From assembly GCF_000198775.1 (NCBI RefSeq), contig NC_014718.1, positions 469,881 to 533,880 of the forward strand: a DNA stretch of 64,000 bases. The letters are read 5' to 3'. Below are positions 10,151 to 19,329 of the stretch, piece after piece (position 1 is the stretch's first letter; every line of letters starts with the position of its first letter). This DNA comes from Mycetohabitans rhizoxinica HKI 454. Its GTDB lineage: Bacteria; Pseudomonadota; Gammaproteobacteria; Burkholderiales; Burkholderiaceae. Both the position numbers and the translations under genes were made by a program. The notes below the pieces were generated by a model. The model searched no databases and was not told where the DNA came from. It was given only the letters and a program-made list of their open reading frames with translations.

Positions 10151-10533
10151 CCTCAGTCAGTGCCCAATCAGGTTAGGTCCGCACACGTAAATTAATAGCC
10201 AGGATGGCGATCTAAGCGCTGTCTTCGCGAAGTCTCGGCAAGACTATGATTATTAATTAGATACCCTAATTAACATACTACTAATAGTTGTCAAGACAAC
10301 GATACAGAAGACGCGACCAATAGTCCTGCGGCACTGCGTCACAGGATGGCGACAGCGTATAATCGACTTCTTTGCGAGATAGATTAGAGACCGCTCGAAC
10401 GATGGGCCATATACGTGATCGCCTGGTCAGCACGCCCCCCTTGTGGTGAATCCGTATAAACGTCTTTTCGACCAGTGCGTCACCCGCCCTTAACGTTGCT
10501 CCGCTGCCAATGGATCGTTAACCGGCATCACCC
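10151..10533. other. AT-rich non-coding stretch
   Basis: About 380 bases without a supportable gene. The part 10185-10310 is clearly more AT-rich than its surroundings and probably carries the promoter of the leftward hypothetical gene ending at 9470. I see no operator or RNA gene in it. Confidence 0.3.
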
Positions 10534-10561
10534 ATGCAGGAGACAGCATGCGCGGCATACC

Positions 10562-10926
10562 CGATATTGAGGTCATGTCATGGCAGCAAAGCGCCTACCG
10601 TCGATTCGCGTGATGGCCCACACCCTGCAGGTGCCCAAACCAACGATTGGGGACGCGTACGACCGGCTCGTCGCGCACGCACGATCACTGCTCCACGCGG
10701 ATCCGGCTTCTACGTATCGTCGCGCGCCGCGCCGCTGTCGCTCATGGACATCGGCCCGCGCCTGGATCGTGCGATCGATCCGCTATGGATCGCGCGACAA
10801 TCGCTTGAAACCAGTTCGAACATGTTGACACCCGGCTGCGGCTCGATGCCGCATCGACTGGATGCCCGAGGCCGGCGTGCGCCGCGCACTGCGGTCGCTG
10901 GCACGCGATGGATCGGGCCGGGATAG
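10562..10926 (+). pseudogene. MocR/PdxR-type GntR regulator N-terminal fragment, frameshifted
   Basis: One frame from 10580 reads KRLPSIRVMAHTLQVPKPTI then DAYDRLVA, the winged-helix GntR DNA-binding domain. After a shift near 10670 another frame reads RGSGFYVSSRAAPLSLMDIG and PRLDRAIDPLWIARQSLE. This is the wing ending in 'G-S-G-F-Y-V' plus the linker typical of MocR regulators, which carry an aminotransferase-like C-terminal domain. That large domain is missing after about 10925. The target promoter is unknown. Confidence 0.6.
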
Positions 10927-11228
10927 CTTGACCGGGTGCGCGTTGCACGCCACTCCCGAAAAACCTCACCTTTGTGGCGCCCGCCGCTGCGCCACATTGA
11001 AATCCTACACTCTTGTCCCGAATGCGCTCACCTCTGGGATGTGGGGCGCATGCCTGCGTCACGCTCGCGCGTCAGCGTGCCGCATCAGCGCAATCCGCCT
11101 GTTACAACTTCAGGCGTTTGCATACGGCCATGATGCCCACGCATGGTCGCCGTGGGCCGTTGCTCTACGCAAAGGCGCCGTCATTGCGCCGGCGCCCCGA
11201 CGAACCCACAGGAGCATTCGAATGGAGC

Positions 11229-11528
11229 ATGCCATGTCCAGCAATTCCGCACCTGCGCGCGCTCGCGCTCGCCGCAGCTGTACCCGCCGCGCTGGCCGCG
11301 TGCGTGGTGGAGCCCACGCACCCGCCGCAACCAGCCCTCGTCGTCGAGGTGGTGCCAGGCGCTCCCGCGCCGGGATACCATTGGGTCAGGGGTCACTACC
11401 GGTGGGGCTACAACCATGGAAAATGGGTGCACAAACACTGGGCACCCGTTATTGATTTTCTTGCTTTTCGCGCGCCAGCAGCTACGATCATTCAAATAGG
11501 GGCCGGCAGAGCGCCCAGCCCCGGGTGA
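11229..11528 (+). CDS. Small putative lipoprotein with a YXWGXW-like motif
   Basis: From ATG 11229 the frame encodes a signal sequence with a lipobox (AVPAALAAC, Cys about residue 25), then a Pro-rich spacer. A short aromatic block follows, GYHWVRGHYRWGYNHGKWVHKHW, shown here only in part: HYRWGYNHGKW. This resembles small beta-proteobacterial YXWGXW-repeat lipoproteins. The last 20 residues are unlike the family and may be read-through into other sequence. AGGAG lies upstream but slightly far from this ATG. An overlapping ATG at 11234 opens another frame, so a past frameshift at the start is possible. Confidence 0.4.
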   Translation: MPCPAIPHLRALALAAAVPAALAACVVEPTHPPQPALVVEVVPGAPAPGYHWVRGHYRWGYNHGKWVHKHWAPVIDFLAFRAPAATIIQIGAGRAPSPG

Positions 11529-11584
11529 TGCGCCGTCGCGCGGCCGTGCGCACCACCTCCGTCCGCGCCACGTGGGAGCCTTTC

Positions 11585-11893
11585 ATGGAGATCACTTTCG
11601 TCAATACCCCGCCGGAATTCCGCGGCTGGAATCTGACCGTGGGGTTCACCGCGAAGGTCGATGACCGACAAGTCGATTGCTCGATCTCGGCAGAAGCACT
11701 CGAGGACCATTTTGGTGCGCAGTCGCCTAATCCGGGCGACCTGTTGGCGGCGTTCGACCGGCACCGTTCGGCGATCGAGCATGCCGCGCGCAACGTGCTT
11801 CAAGTTTCGGATTCCAACGAGATCTTGTTGCGTAGCGGCTACTTGCGCTTCCAGCAATGCCGCAAAGCGGCACGCGCGATACAGCGTGGCTGA
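11585..11893 (+). CDS. DUF1488-family small protein
   Basis: A 102-residue protein starting at ATG 11585 with GGGAG about 7 nt upstream. The first half (MEITFVNTPPEFRGWNLTVG and CSISAEALEDHFGA) is the pattern I associate with DUF1488, a small soluble family of unknown function common in Burkholderiaceae. It carries no membrane segment or catalytic motif. It stands alone, with a small unrelated gene downstream on the same strand. The frame begins further upstream but the start chosen matches the family length. Confidence 0.6.
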   Translation: MEITFVNTPPEFRGWNLTVGFTAKVDDRQVDCSISAEALEDHFGAQSPNPGDLLAAFDRHRSAIEHAARNVLQVSDSNEILLRSGYLRFQQCRKAARAIQRG

Positions 11894-11980
11894 GGCCGCG
11901 CCCCTATCACGTCGGTTACGCTGGTTCGCCGGTCACGGTTGAGATCAGACGGTGTCCCCGCCAATCGCGAGGAGCACATG

Positions 11981-12340
11981 ATGCACTTGACAATCCTAGT
12001 TAACGGTAGCGATCCGCAGGCTCGCGACGACTTCGCGGTATTGTGGCCTGATATTGATGAGCGTGTCTGGTCGCGTGAATTGCACAGTGGCATCGATCTG
12101 CCATCGCGGGGACGACGGCACGACGAGGACGACACAATGCTGCTGTGCAGCCCCGAGGAAAACGCCCCGCTGTGCACGCTGCACGGCTTGCGCTTTGGGC
12201 GCGGCGTGCGCGCCGCAATCGAACATGGCGCCGCGGCCTGGGTCAGCACCCGCAGCGGTGAGCCCGCGGACGGCCGCTGGCACCTGCAGGCGATCGAGCG
12301 CGACGTCAAACCGGCCGAGCACAGCGCATTGTGCCGCTAA
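11981..12340 (+). CDS. Hypothetical small acidic protein
   Basis: A 119-residue protein of no family I recognise. ATG 11981 is preferred over ATG 11978 because GAGGAG at 11969-11974 is then 6 nt away. It begins MHLTILVNGSDPQARDDFAV, is charged and soluble, and has no signal peptide or membrane segment. It converges on the hopanoid operon, ending 11 bases before the end of hpnL. Confidence 0.45.
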   Translation: MHLTILVNGSDPQARDDFAVLWPDIDERVWSRELHSGIDLPSRGRRHDEDDTMLLCSPEENAPLCTLHGLRFGRGVRAAIEHGAAAWVSTRSGEPADGRWHLQAIERDVKPAEHSALCR

Positions 12341-12351
12341 CACGGCTCGCG

Positions 12352-13413
12352 TCAGCGACGCCCCAACGGCACGGAAGCCGCGGCAGTACGGCGCGCCCGC
12401 AGTCGCAGGCGTCGCTGCACCCGCCAACGACGGCGCCATGGCTCGCCAATAGCCCGGTGTGCACGCCAGAACTCCGCAAGCTGCCATGACGCGAGCGCCA
12501 GGCCGCTGAACACGACCTCGCGCATGCGCTTGGTCACCGCCAGCGACATCGCGGTCGCCGCATCGACCCCCAACATCTGCGCCAGCACGAGCACCGCCGC
12601 CTCTTGCACACCGAGACCGGCCGGCACGATGAACGCCGCGTGGCGTACCGCCTGAGTCAGCGCCTCGATGGCCAGCGCCGCGCCGATCGATACAGGATGG
12701 CCAAGCAGTGCCAATGCCCAATACGTTTCCAGCGCGCCGATTATGTAGCCGGCCAGTTGCCAAGCGAACGCTGACGCCAACGTCGCCGCACGCGTGAGCA
12801 TCGCGTTGATGCAGCGATCCAATGCAGCGCCATCGACGCCGGCCAGCAACCGGTGACCGGCCCCGAACAATCGTTTCGCGAAACGGTCGAGCTTGTCGAA
12901 TAAGCCACCGCGTCGCAACAACACCGCGCACACGAACGGTATCGGCAACGACAACACAAGGCCGACGACAATCGGGGTCAACGAACCGCGGTGCGAAGCC
13001 TGCAGGAAGATCAGCACGATGCCCAGCGCCGAAAACACGTACTGGACCGCGATCGTGGTCAGCACCTCGACCACCACCGACGCGGCCACCAAGCTCGAAT
13101 CGTTGACGCGCCACGCAGCCAGCCGGATACCGACCAGTTCACCGCCAATGCCCGCGGACGGCAGCATTCGAGACACGGCTTCACGTACGGTCGCCGCCCA
13201 GGTCAGGAACGGCAGCGACGCGCGCCGCTCCAACAGGATTCGCCATGCTTGCGCATCGAATGCAAGCGGCACGACGTGAAACGGCACCAGCCATAACAAC
13301 GCAAATCCCGCCTGCGATAGCGGCTGCTTCACGTCATGCACACCCTCGTGCCACAGCAGCGCGACGAAGATCGCGATGCCCAAGGGCCAGCTCAGTGCGC
13401 GCAGCAGCTTCAT
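12352..13413 (-). CDS. hpnL: HpnL-type membrane protein (hopanoid biosynthesis associated)
   Basis: About 353 residues and strongly hydrophobic, with several membrane segments. It belongs to the lysylphosphatidylglycerol synthetase TM-region-like (UPF0104) family, of which HpnL is the hopanoid-locus member. The start ATG 13413-13411 overlaps the stop of hpnK by 4 bases (ATGA), so the two are translationally coupled. The frame extends upstream to 13746 but that part is only an antisense-like shadow of hpnK. The conserved-looking stretch TQAVRHAAFIVPAGLGVQEA lies in the C-terminal half. HpnL has been linked to transport or placement of hopanoids; the role here is inferred from family and operon. 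Confidence 0.85.
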   Translation of the reverse strand: MKLLRALSWPLGIAIFVALLWHEGVHDVKQPLSQAGFALLWLVPFHVVPLAFDAQAWRILLERRASLPFLTWAATVREAVSRMLPSAGIGGELVGIRLAAWRVNDSSLVAASVVVEVLTTIAVQYVFSALGIVLIFLQASHRGSLTPIVVGLVLSLPIPFVCAVLLRRGGLFDKLDRFAKRLFGAGHRLLAGVDGAALDRCINAMLTRAATLASAFAWQLAGYIIGALETYWALALLGHPVSIGAALAIEALTQAVRHAAFIVPAGLGVQEAAVLVLAQMLGVDAATAMSLAVTKRMREVVFSGLALASWQLAEFWRAHRAIGEPWRRRWRVQRRLRLRARRTAAASVPLGRR

Positions 13414-14267
13414 GCGAGCGCCTCGCGATTCGCGCGGGGCCGGGCCGGCAGCACATCGCGAAAACCGCCGCGCCGCACGTTCGCCGCTGCCAGCGCCGCG
13501 GCAACACGCGGCGACAACAGTGCATCGAGTTCGTCCGCATGGCGGTAATCGCGCATCGACGACGTGATGGCCCCCTCGCCCGGCACGGCCGGATGCAGAT
13601 AGATCTCGCCGACCCCGGGCGGCAGATGCGCGACAGCCGCGAGCAGCGCGGCCTCGTCCATCTGGCCACTGCGGGCCATGCCCACGACGTAGTCGTTGTG
13701 CGCAATCCCGGCACGCCGCAGCCGCGACTTGACCAGCGCAATCCACGGCCGCAGCAGCAACGGCGCGTCAACCTCTCGCGGCAGTCGCATCGCGTGCATG
13801 CCGTAGTCGCGACCGATTTCAACGATCAGCGACAAGACGGTCGGGTGCAGGTGGAAATGCTTGTGCGTATTGACGTGGTCTAGCGTCAAGCCGGTTGCAG
13901 CGAACGCATCGAACTGCGCGCGGATCTCGCGGGCCAGCTGCCGGCGCACAGGCGGCAGGAAAAAAAACCGAGCCCCATCACGAGCCATCGCATCGCCAAA
14001 CCGGCCGCGTGCATCGACCAGGGACGCGATACGCTCACGCGGCAGCATCGCATTGCCGTCGGCCAGCACCAGATGCAAGCCGACACGCAGCGACGGCATC
14101 CGGCGCGCGCGCTCGAGCGCATCGCGCGCGGCTGGCGCGGCCACCATCAAGCTCGCCGCACTCAGAATGCCATCGCGATGCGCGCGCTCAACCGCCTCGT
14201 TCACGCGCGGATGCAGCCCGAAATCGTCGGCGGTGACGATCAATGCGCGAGCCGGCGACTGGGTCAC
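13410..14267 (-). CDS. hpnK: HpnK, YdjC-family hopanoid deacetylase
   Basis: A 285-residue YdjC/carbohydrate-deacetylase-like protein. The N-terminus ALIVTADDFGLHPRVNEAVE carries the metal-binding T-A-D-D-F-G motif, and DHVNTHKHFHLHP carries the family's histidine motif. HpnK is known to remove the N-acetyl group from N-acetylglucosaminyl-bacteriohopanetetrol, made by HpnI, to give the glucosaminyl form. The start is GTG at 14267, overlapping the stop of hpnJ by 4 bases (GTGA), and its own stop overlaps hpnL. The product would act on hopanoids at the inner membrane. Confidence 0.9.
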   Translation of the reverse strand: MTQSPARALIVTADDFGLHPRVNEAVERAHRDGILSAASLMVAAPAARDALERARRMPSLRVGLHLVLADGNAMLPRERIASLVDARGRFGDAMARDGARFFFLPPVRRQLAREIRAQFDAFAATGLTLDHVNTHKHFHLHPTVLSLIVEIGRDYGMHAMRLPREVDAPLLLRPWIALVKSRLRRAGIAHNDYVVGMARSGQMDEAALLAAVAHLPPGVGEIYLHPAVPGEGAITSSMRDYRHADELDALLSPRVAAALAAANVRRGGFRDVLPARPRANREALA

Positions 14268-15685
14268 GCCTCGTGGGCTCGCAGGAAGCGGAAGAACTCG
14301 ACCCCTTCGCGCAGCCGGCGCTTCATCATTTCCCAGCTCGTCAGCATCTCCCGCACGATCTCCCAGATCTTTGACGGCCGGAAATAGAACCGCTTATAGA
14401 ACTCCTCGAGGCCGTGATAGATGTCCTCGCGCGACAAGTGCGGGTAGCCGATCGCCGCCAACTGCACGCCCTCGTGGCTGACCAGGTTGATGACCTTGTT
14501 TTCCTCTAGCCAACCGTTCTCAACGGCCTGCTTATACAGCGTCGTCCCAGGATACGGCGCGGCCAGCGACACCTGGATCGTATGCGGATTGATTTCCTTC
14601 GCATACGCAATGGTTTTTTGAATCGTCTCGCGCGTTTCCCCGGGCAGGCCAAGGATGAACGTGCCGTGAATCTTGATGCCGAGCTTGCGGCAGTCTTCAC
14701 TGAAACGGCGCGCGATATCCGTGCGCAATCCCTTCTTGATGTTCAGCAAGATCTGATCGTCGCCAGACTCGTAGCCGACTAGCAACAGCCGCAGGCCGTT
14801 CTCCTTCATGATCTTCAGCGTCGAATACGGCACGTTCGCCTTCGCATTGCACGACCATGTGACACCGAGCTTGCCGAGCCCGCGCGCGATTGCCTCCACG
14901 CGCGGCTTGAAGTCGGTGAACGTGTCGTCATCGAACATGATCTCCTTGACTTCAGGCATGTTGTCGCGGATCCACTTCACTTCTTCTAACACGTTCTCGA
15001 CCGAGCGTACCCGATAGCGATGCCCGCCGACCGTTTGCGGCCACAGGCAAAACGTGCAGCGCGAGCGGCAGCCACGGCCGGTATAGATCGACACGTATGG
15101 ATGCTTCAGATAGCCAATGAAATAGTTGTCGATCTTTAGGTCCCGCTTGTAGACGGGCGCCACGAACGGCAACGCGTCCATGTTCTCGATCATCGGCCGC
15201 GGCGGATTGTGCTCGATCGAGCCATCGGCCAGCCGATACGACAGGCCAGTGACTTCCTTCAATGGCCGGCCCTCGGCCACTTCCTTGCACGTATAGTCGA
15301 ACTCCTCGCGGCCGACCCAGTCGATCGCCGCACTCGCGCCGAGCGAGCCATGCGGATCGACCGCCACTTTCGCGCCAACCATGCCGATCATCACCGACGG
15401 CTTGCGCTCCTTGAGCTTTTGCGCAAACAGCGCGTCGGTCGGGAACGACGGCGTGCTCGTGTGGATCACGACCAGATCGTAGCCTTGCGCGATATCAAGC
15501 GTCGCCTCGACCGATAGGCCGTCAGCCGGCGCGTCGAGCACGCGGCTGCCCGGCACCATCGCGGCGGGCTGCGCGAGCCATGTCGGGTACCAGAATGAAC
15601 GTATTTCGCGCTTGGCCTGATATCGTGATCCGGCGCCGCCGTCAAAACCGTCAAACGACGGAGCCTGCAAGAAAAGGGTCTTCAT
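14264..15685 (-). CDS. hpnJ: HpnJ, B12-binding radical SAM protein of hopanoid cyclitol ether synthesis
   Basis: 473 residues. The N-terminal half is a cobalamin-binding-like domain (LVVIHTSTPSFPTDALF, then MIGMVGAKVAVDP). The radical SAM core carries the iron-sulfur motif CRSRCTFC in YTGRGCRSRCTFCLWPQ, and there is a GLPGET segment typical of this family. HpnJ is known to convert glucosaminyl bacteriohopanetetrol to the cyclitol ether. It sits 88 bases downstream of hpnI and is coupled to hpnK, the order I, J, K, L expected for the pathway. The start ATG 15685 gives MKTLFLQAPSFDGFDGGAGS, typical of HpnJ. Confidence 0.93.
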   Translation of the reverse strand: MKTLFLQAPSFDGFDGGAGSRYQAKREIRSFWYPTWLAQPAAMVPGSRVLDAPADGLSVEATLDIAQGYDLVVIHTSTPSFPTDALFAQKLKERKPSVMIGMVGAKVAVDPHGSLGASAAIDWVGREEFDYTCKEVAEGRPLKEVTGLSYRLADGSIEHNPPRPMIENMDALPFVAPVYKRDLKIDNYFIGYLKHPYVSIYTGRGCRSRCTFCLWPQTVGGHRYRVRSVENVLEEVKWIRDNMPEVKEIMFDDDTFTDFKPRVEAIARGLGKLGVTWSCNAKANVPYSTLKIMKENGLRLLLVGYESGDDQILLNIKKGLRTDIARRFSEDCRKLGIKIHGTFILGLPGETRETIQKTIAYAKEINPHTIQVSLAAPYPGTTLYKQAVENGWLEENKVINLVSHEGVQLAAIGYPHLSREDIYHGLEEFYKRFYFRPSKIWEIVREMLTSWEMMKRRLREGVEFFRFLRAHEA

Positions 15686-15773
15686 TTAGTCGAATGCTCC
15701 GCAATGTGCGATGAACGCCGCACCCCGTTCCCCAAAAAAGCCGTGACCTCGATCGCGGCCGGGGCGCATGCCG

Positions 15774-17003
15774 CTACAGCGACTCACGGTTGCGCGACGG
15801 CAATGGCGTGCCGACCAGCGGCACGCGCGAGCCGCGCCAGTCTACGTGCGAGCCGACCGCAGCGCTCAGCCATTGGCCCAACAGCAATATATCCCGCAAT
15901 GGCACCAGCGGCAAATCGCGCAGGAAGGGGCGCACGGCGCGCGCGTCGTGGTCCCGAGCCAACTCACCAGTGATGTCGATGCCACGCCAATGCAGCGCCA
16001 GTCGCGCGAGCAAGCCGATGCCAGCCAGCGCCGCGGCCACACCGCCCAACAGCGTCTGGGACGCAGGCTGGACCAGTGCGAGTGCCGCAGCCGCGATCAG
16101 CCATGGCGACGTGAACGTGACAAACAGGCAGCCGAAACCGAACGGATTGATCGAGCGGATCGTGCGCAACCAACGCGTTTCACGCCGCCACAGCGCACCG
16201 AAATGCGACTCCGCGACGTCGGTGGACACCGTGATGTCGGACAGCACTGTCGCGAGCCCGGTTTCGCGCGCGTGCTCGGCCAGCCAGTAATCGTCTGCGA
16301 GGCAGTTCTTCAACCGCTGGAAACCGCCAATTGTATCAAGGGTCTGACGCCGCAACGCCAGCGTCGAGCCGAAACCAAAGCGGGTCGATCCGCCGGCATG
16401 CGCGACCCGCACCGACGGCGCAAACCAGTCGTTGACGAACATCGCGCCGAGCCGCGTCCACCACGGACCGACGCCGTGCGCCCGGTATAGGCACGTGACC
16501 ACGCCCACAGCCGGATCGGTCAGCGGCGCACACACCGAGGCCAGGTAATGCGGCTGCACCGCGATATCGCTGTCGGCAAGAACAATCGTATCGTAGCGGG
16601 CACGTGCAGCCAGGTTAATCAGATTGCTGACCTTCAGATTGCTGCCATGCACATGCGGATCGACAACCAGTCGGATGTCGCATGTCGGATAAGCCGCTTG
16701 CAGCCGCTCGACGACCGCGATCGCCGGATCGTTCGGGGAGTGGACGCCGCAAAGCAATTCGAAGCACGGATGATCCTGCTCGCAGAATGTCGCGAGATTC
16801 TCAAACAGCCGCGGCTCTAGCCCACATAGTGGCTTGAGCACGCTGACCGGTGCAAGCGGCGCGCCTGGCGCGTTCAGCCGTGCCGGATGCGAGGGGCGAC
16901 GCCTGCGCAGCGACGCCGCCGCGGCGACCACGGCGTACAACACCGCCATGGCGGCGACGGTCACGATTAACCAGGACGCAAGATTTGCGGTTGCTGCCAT
17001 CAC
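15774..17003 (-). CDS. hpnI: HpnI, hopanoid N-acetylglucosamine transferase (GT2/GT21)
   Basis: About 409 residues. An N-terminal membrane anchor (about residues 8-30) is followed by a ceramide-glucosyltransferase-like catalytic domain: VSVLKPLCGLEP, the metal-binding LADSDI, FGFGSTLALRR, and the D-D-Y-W-L-A-E-H acceptor/catalytic block with downstream R-x-x-R-W (RRETRWLRTI). C-terminal membrane helices follow. HpnI adds GlcNAc to bacteriohopanetetrol using UDP-GlcNAc. Start is GTG 17003 or the next codon, ATG 17000. It is the first gene of the leftward hpnIJKL operon. Confidence 0.9.
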   Translation of the reverse strand: MMAATANLASWLIVTVAAMAVLYAVVAAAASLRRRRPSHPARLNAPGAPLAPVSVLKPLCGLEPRLFENLATFCEQDHPCFELLCGVHSPNDPAIAVVERLQAAYPTCDIRLVVDPHVHGSNLKVSNLINLAARARYDTIVLADSDIAVQPHYLASVCAPLTDPAVGVVTCLYRAHGVGPWWTRLGAMFVNDWFAPSVRVAHAGGSTRFGFGSTLALRRQTLDTIGGFQRLKNCLADDYWLAEHARETGLATVLSDITVSTDVAESHFGALWRRETRWLRTIRSINPFGFGCLFVTFTSPWLIAAAALALVQPASQTLLGGVAAALAGIGLLARLALHWRGIDITGELARDHDARAVRPFLRDLPLVPLRDILLLGQWLSAAVGSHVDWRGSRVPLVGTPLPSRNRESL

Positions 17004-17287
17004 ACAATATGACGCATGCTACCTTGGCAACATGCGTCGTTTTCGTTTGTTGTGGCCAGTTCAAGCCGGGCCGGGGCAACGCTAAAGTAATAAACCGAAA
17101 GTAATATGAAAGGCTATTTTCTTCCACAGCTCCCCGGTTGCACGCCCACGCACGTCCATTGGCGCGCCGGACTCAAAATCGAACCACAGATGATAACGAC
17201 TCGATGTAATGGCAGCAACTGCATCTTGACGAAAAGTCCCAACCGCGCACAAAACTACGCGAAGGACTCTCGTCATCCTGGTAGGCA

Positions 17288-17480
17288 TGGTTTGGCGTGG
17301 TATCGAGCACCGCCAGCACCACCGCATCGCGCACCTTAAGGTGCGCAGCCAGGCACGCCTCGATCTCGCCCGGCTCAATGCGAAAGCCGCGGGTTTTGAC
17401 CTGGCGTCAGGTCGCTGGCCAGCAGAGAGGGGAAACAAGGGGTCATCTTGCAGTGGCGAGAGCGCATAGATATCCTGGAT
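17288..17480 (-). pseudogene. NRPS remnant (C-domain start joined to A-domain end)
   Basis: On the minus strand, 17470-17400 reads IQDIYALSPLQDDPLFPLSA, the start of a condensation domain. It is immediately followed by [20 protein letters not shown] and [12 protein letters not shown], the A10-region of an adenylation domain. The two pieces are normally more than 800 residues apart, so this is a deletion scar of a former NRPS gene close to those in the rest of the window. The rest of 17004-17287 and 17481-17768 has no gene I can support; an open stretch at 17737-17543 (-) is unassigned. Confidence 0.65.
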
Positions 17481-17768
17481 CGGCCCTTCGCATCATCGCG
17501 GTGGGCGTCTTGACATTCGCCGATCATGTTGACCTGCGCGGCTCATGCGGCGCGGGCGGCGGCCAGTGACTCGGCCAGCTCACCGTTCGTGCCCGGCGCC
17601 ATCGCAGGCATCGTGCACGGCGACCGAGTCGATCCGAGCGGCGATTGCCAGTCGCGTGTACTCCGCTGCGACGCCGGCGCGGCGATGTTTGGGTATTGTG
17701 CCGCGAGCGACGCCGTGTCGAGATTACGCGCCTTCAATCGCTGCTATGCGTCGTCGCCGCGGGCTAGG

Positions 17769-19193
17769 TTATAGTGTTTGATACATATGGAACCAACAAT
17801 AGTTCCGTGAGTTCAGCATCTCATCGCGGGTGACCTGATCGAATCGGTTTCGCTTGAAGAAGGCCTTCATTTCAGTTTTTGCGCTCTCCCATTGCTGATT
17901 ATTGAGTGTCAGTCCAATCCGTAAGTGGATATCGTAGAACGTTTCCGCTATGTCGGGGCCATTGCTGCCGTCAAGCAGGCGCATCGCGCGCTGCCATACC
18001 TGTTTTAGCAGTGCGTCGTCCAACTGAGAGGTTGCTTCAAGCAGCCCGAGCGCCGCTAATTCGCGCTGCGCAAGCGGCACGCGCTCAAGGGCGGGTTCGA
18101 GCAATGAAATCTCATGCGCATGTTGCTCTGGCGGTACCGCCCGCACTAAAGCGCCCGGCAGGTAGCGTAATGCGCTGCCTAGTTGATGGTCCGGAAGTGA
18201 CAACGTCAAATGCCGCAGATGAGCGACGTGCACGGGCCTGTGTGCCTCTGGCAGCATCGATACTCGATCGGCTAGTGCACCGATTGGGGCGCCCCGATAT
18301 GACGCTGGCAGGCGTTGCATCCATTGGAACAGTGTTTCGTACCATTCAATAATCGTCGCGCTCGCAATATCGTAACGATAAGCATGATATTGAGCGGAGG
18401 GAAAAGATAATGAGAAGGCGCCTAGCACGTCGGCTAATGCCGTTATCAATTCGGCCTGCCCAGACGCGTCCAACGCAGGAAGCCGGCTTAGAAGAGCCCG
18501 ATATTCGCTTTCAATCTGCGGTGCATCAAGCCACAAGTTTGACGGCGGTGTATAGCCGTAGATGGGTAGCATCGATGCGATGGCGCCCCAGGTGCTGGCT
18601 TGCTCAGGAGCGCGCCGTTCGGCGTCTGCATACACAAACCTATACAGATTGCGTTGGTACTGGATCGGAATCCCTGGTAAGGTCCCGATCATGTATTTTT
18701 GTACCTGCAAGCCTTGCTTTGGCACACGGCCCGCAGCTTGGAAGATCGCGATGAATATCTCGGGCTTTACTTTGTACTGCCTTCTTGCCCGTTGCCACAG
18801 CGCCTGAAGCAATTCAGCGCGCACGGAGTCGGCGCCAATCCGCTCAATTTCAGTCAACACCTGTTGTACTGACGTGCGATCCAGCGCACCGGCATGGGAA
18901 ATGCGTTTGCGGCAAAGCCAGCTCAGTCGCTTTTCTTGCAGCGCGTGATAAGTCTGGCTGTTCACAGTGGATAGGTTGCCGATGTCGTCGAACGGCATGT
19001 GGTCGGCCACTTGTTGGAGAATTTTGGCTGGCAGGTCGTGGTATGTCGCGGGTCGGCTGGCTGACGTGTTAGCCAAAGCACTGCTTGGCGGCTTCAATGA
19101 CGGCGGCGCTGACGCGGCGGGTTGCGGGCACGCTTCCAACGCGCAGATATAGGCCTGATGATTGTTTAACGCAGCATTTAGATCGAAGTCCAT
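17769..19193 (-). CDS. F-box-domain protein, putative host-directed effector
   Basis: I take ATG 19193 (MDFDLNAALNNHQAYICALE) as start, giving 474 residues; the open frame reaches 19631, but its upstream part overlaps an ISL3 remnant. Residues about 54-95 form an F-box-like domain: DLPAKILQQVADHMPF, DDIGNLSTVNSQTYHALQEK, then RLSWLCRKRI. This follows the 'LPxExLxxIxxxLPxxDLxxLxxVN' pattern. The rest is alpha-helical and Leu-rich with repeated ALxRVPLAQRELAALGLLEA-like units, possibly a protein-interaction scaffold. No signal peptide is seen, compatible with type III secretion. F-box proteins recruit SKP1-cullin ubiquitin ligases in eukaryotes, and bacteria use them as effectors; that role here is inference. 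It is flanked by IS debris, a sign of transfer. Confidence 0.65.
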   Translation of the reverse strand: MDFDLNAALNNHQAYICALEACPQPAASAPPSLKPPSSALANTSASRPATYHDLPAKILQQVADHMPFDDIGNLSTVNSQTYHALQEKRLSWLCRKRISHAGALDRTSVQQVLTEIERIGADSVRAELLQALWQRARRQYKVKPEIFIAIFQAAGRVPKQGLQVQKYMIGTLPGIPIQYQRNLYRFVYADAERRAPEQASTWGAIASMLPIYGYTPPSNLWLDAPQIESEYRALLSRLPALDASGQAELITALADVLGAFSLSFPSAQYHAYRYDIASATIIEWYETLFQWMQRLPASYRGAPIGALADRVSMLPEAHRPVHVAHLRHLTLSLPDHQLGSALRYLPGALVRAVPPEQHAHEISLLEPALERVPLAQRELAALGLLEATSQLDDALLKQVWQRAMRLLDGSNGPDIAETFYDIHLRIGLTLNNQQWESAKTEMKAFFKRNRFDQVTRDEMLNSRNYCWFHMYQTL

Positions 19194-19329
19194 TCGCAAG
19201 TTCAGCAAGAGGTTAAACACACGCAGCACAAAGCGATGCTGCGCCGTAAGATAGCTGAAAGCGGGCGGATGAACGTAATTGTGAGCCGCAATCCCTAAAT
19301 TTTTGGCGGATAACCCGTTGTCGGCTAGA

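Noticed and set aside
13245..16490. Long plus-strand frames opposite hpnI-hpnL (up to 240 codons)
   Set aside because: Antisense shadows of the hopanoid genes; no family similarity and no ribosome binding sites.
9470..19193. hrp_II/PIP-type promoter boxes ahead of the two effector-like genes
   Set aside because: No pair of TTCG blocks with the right spacing was found upstream of either gene.
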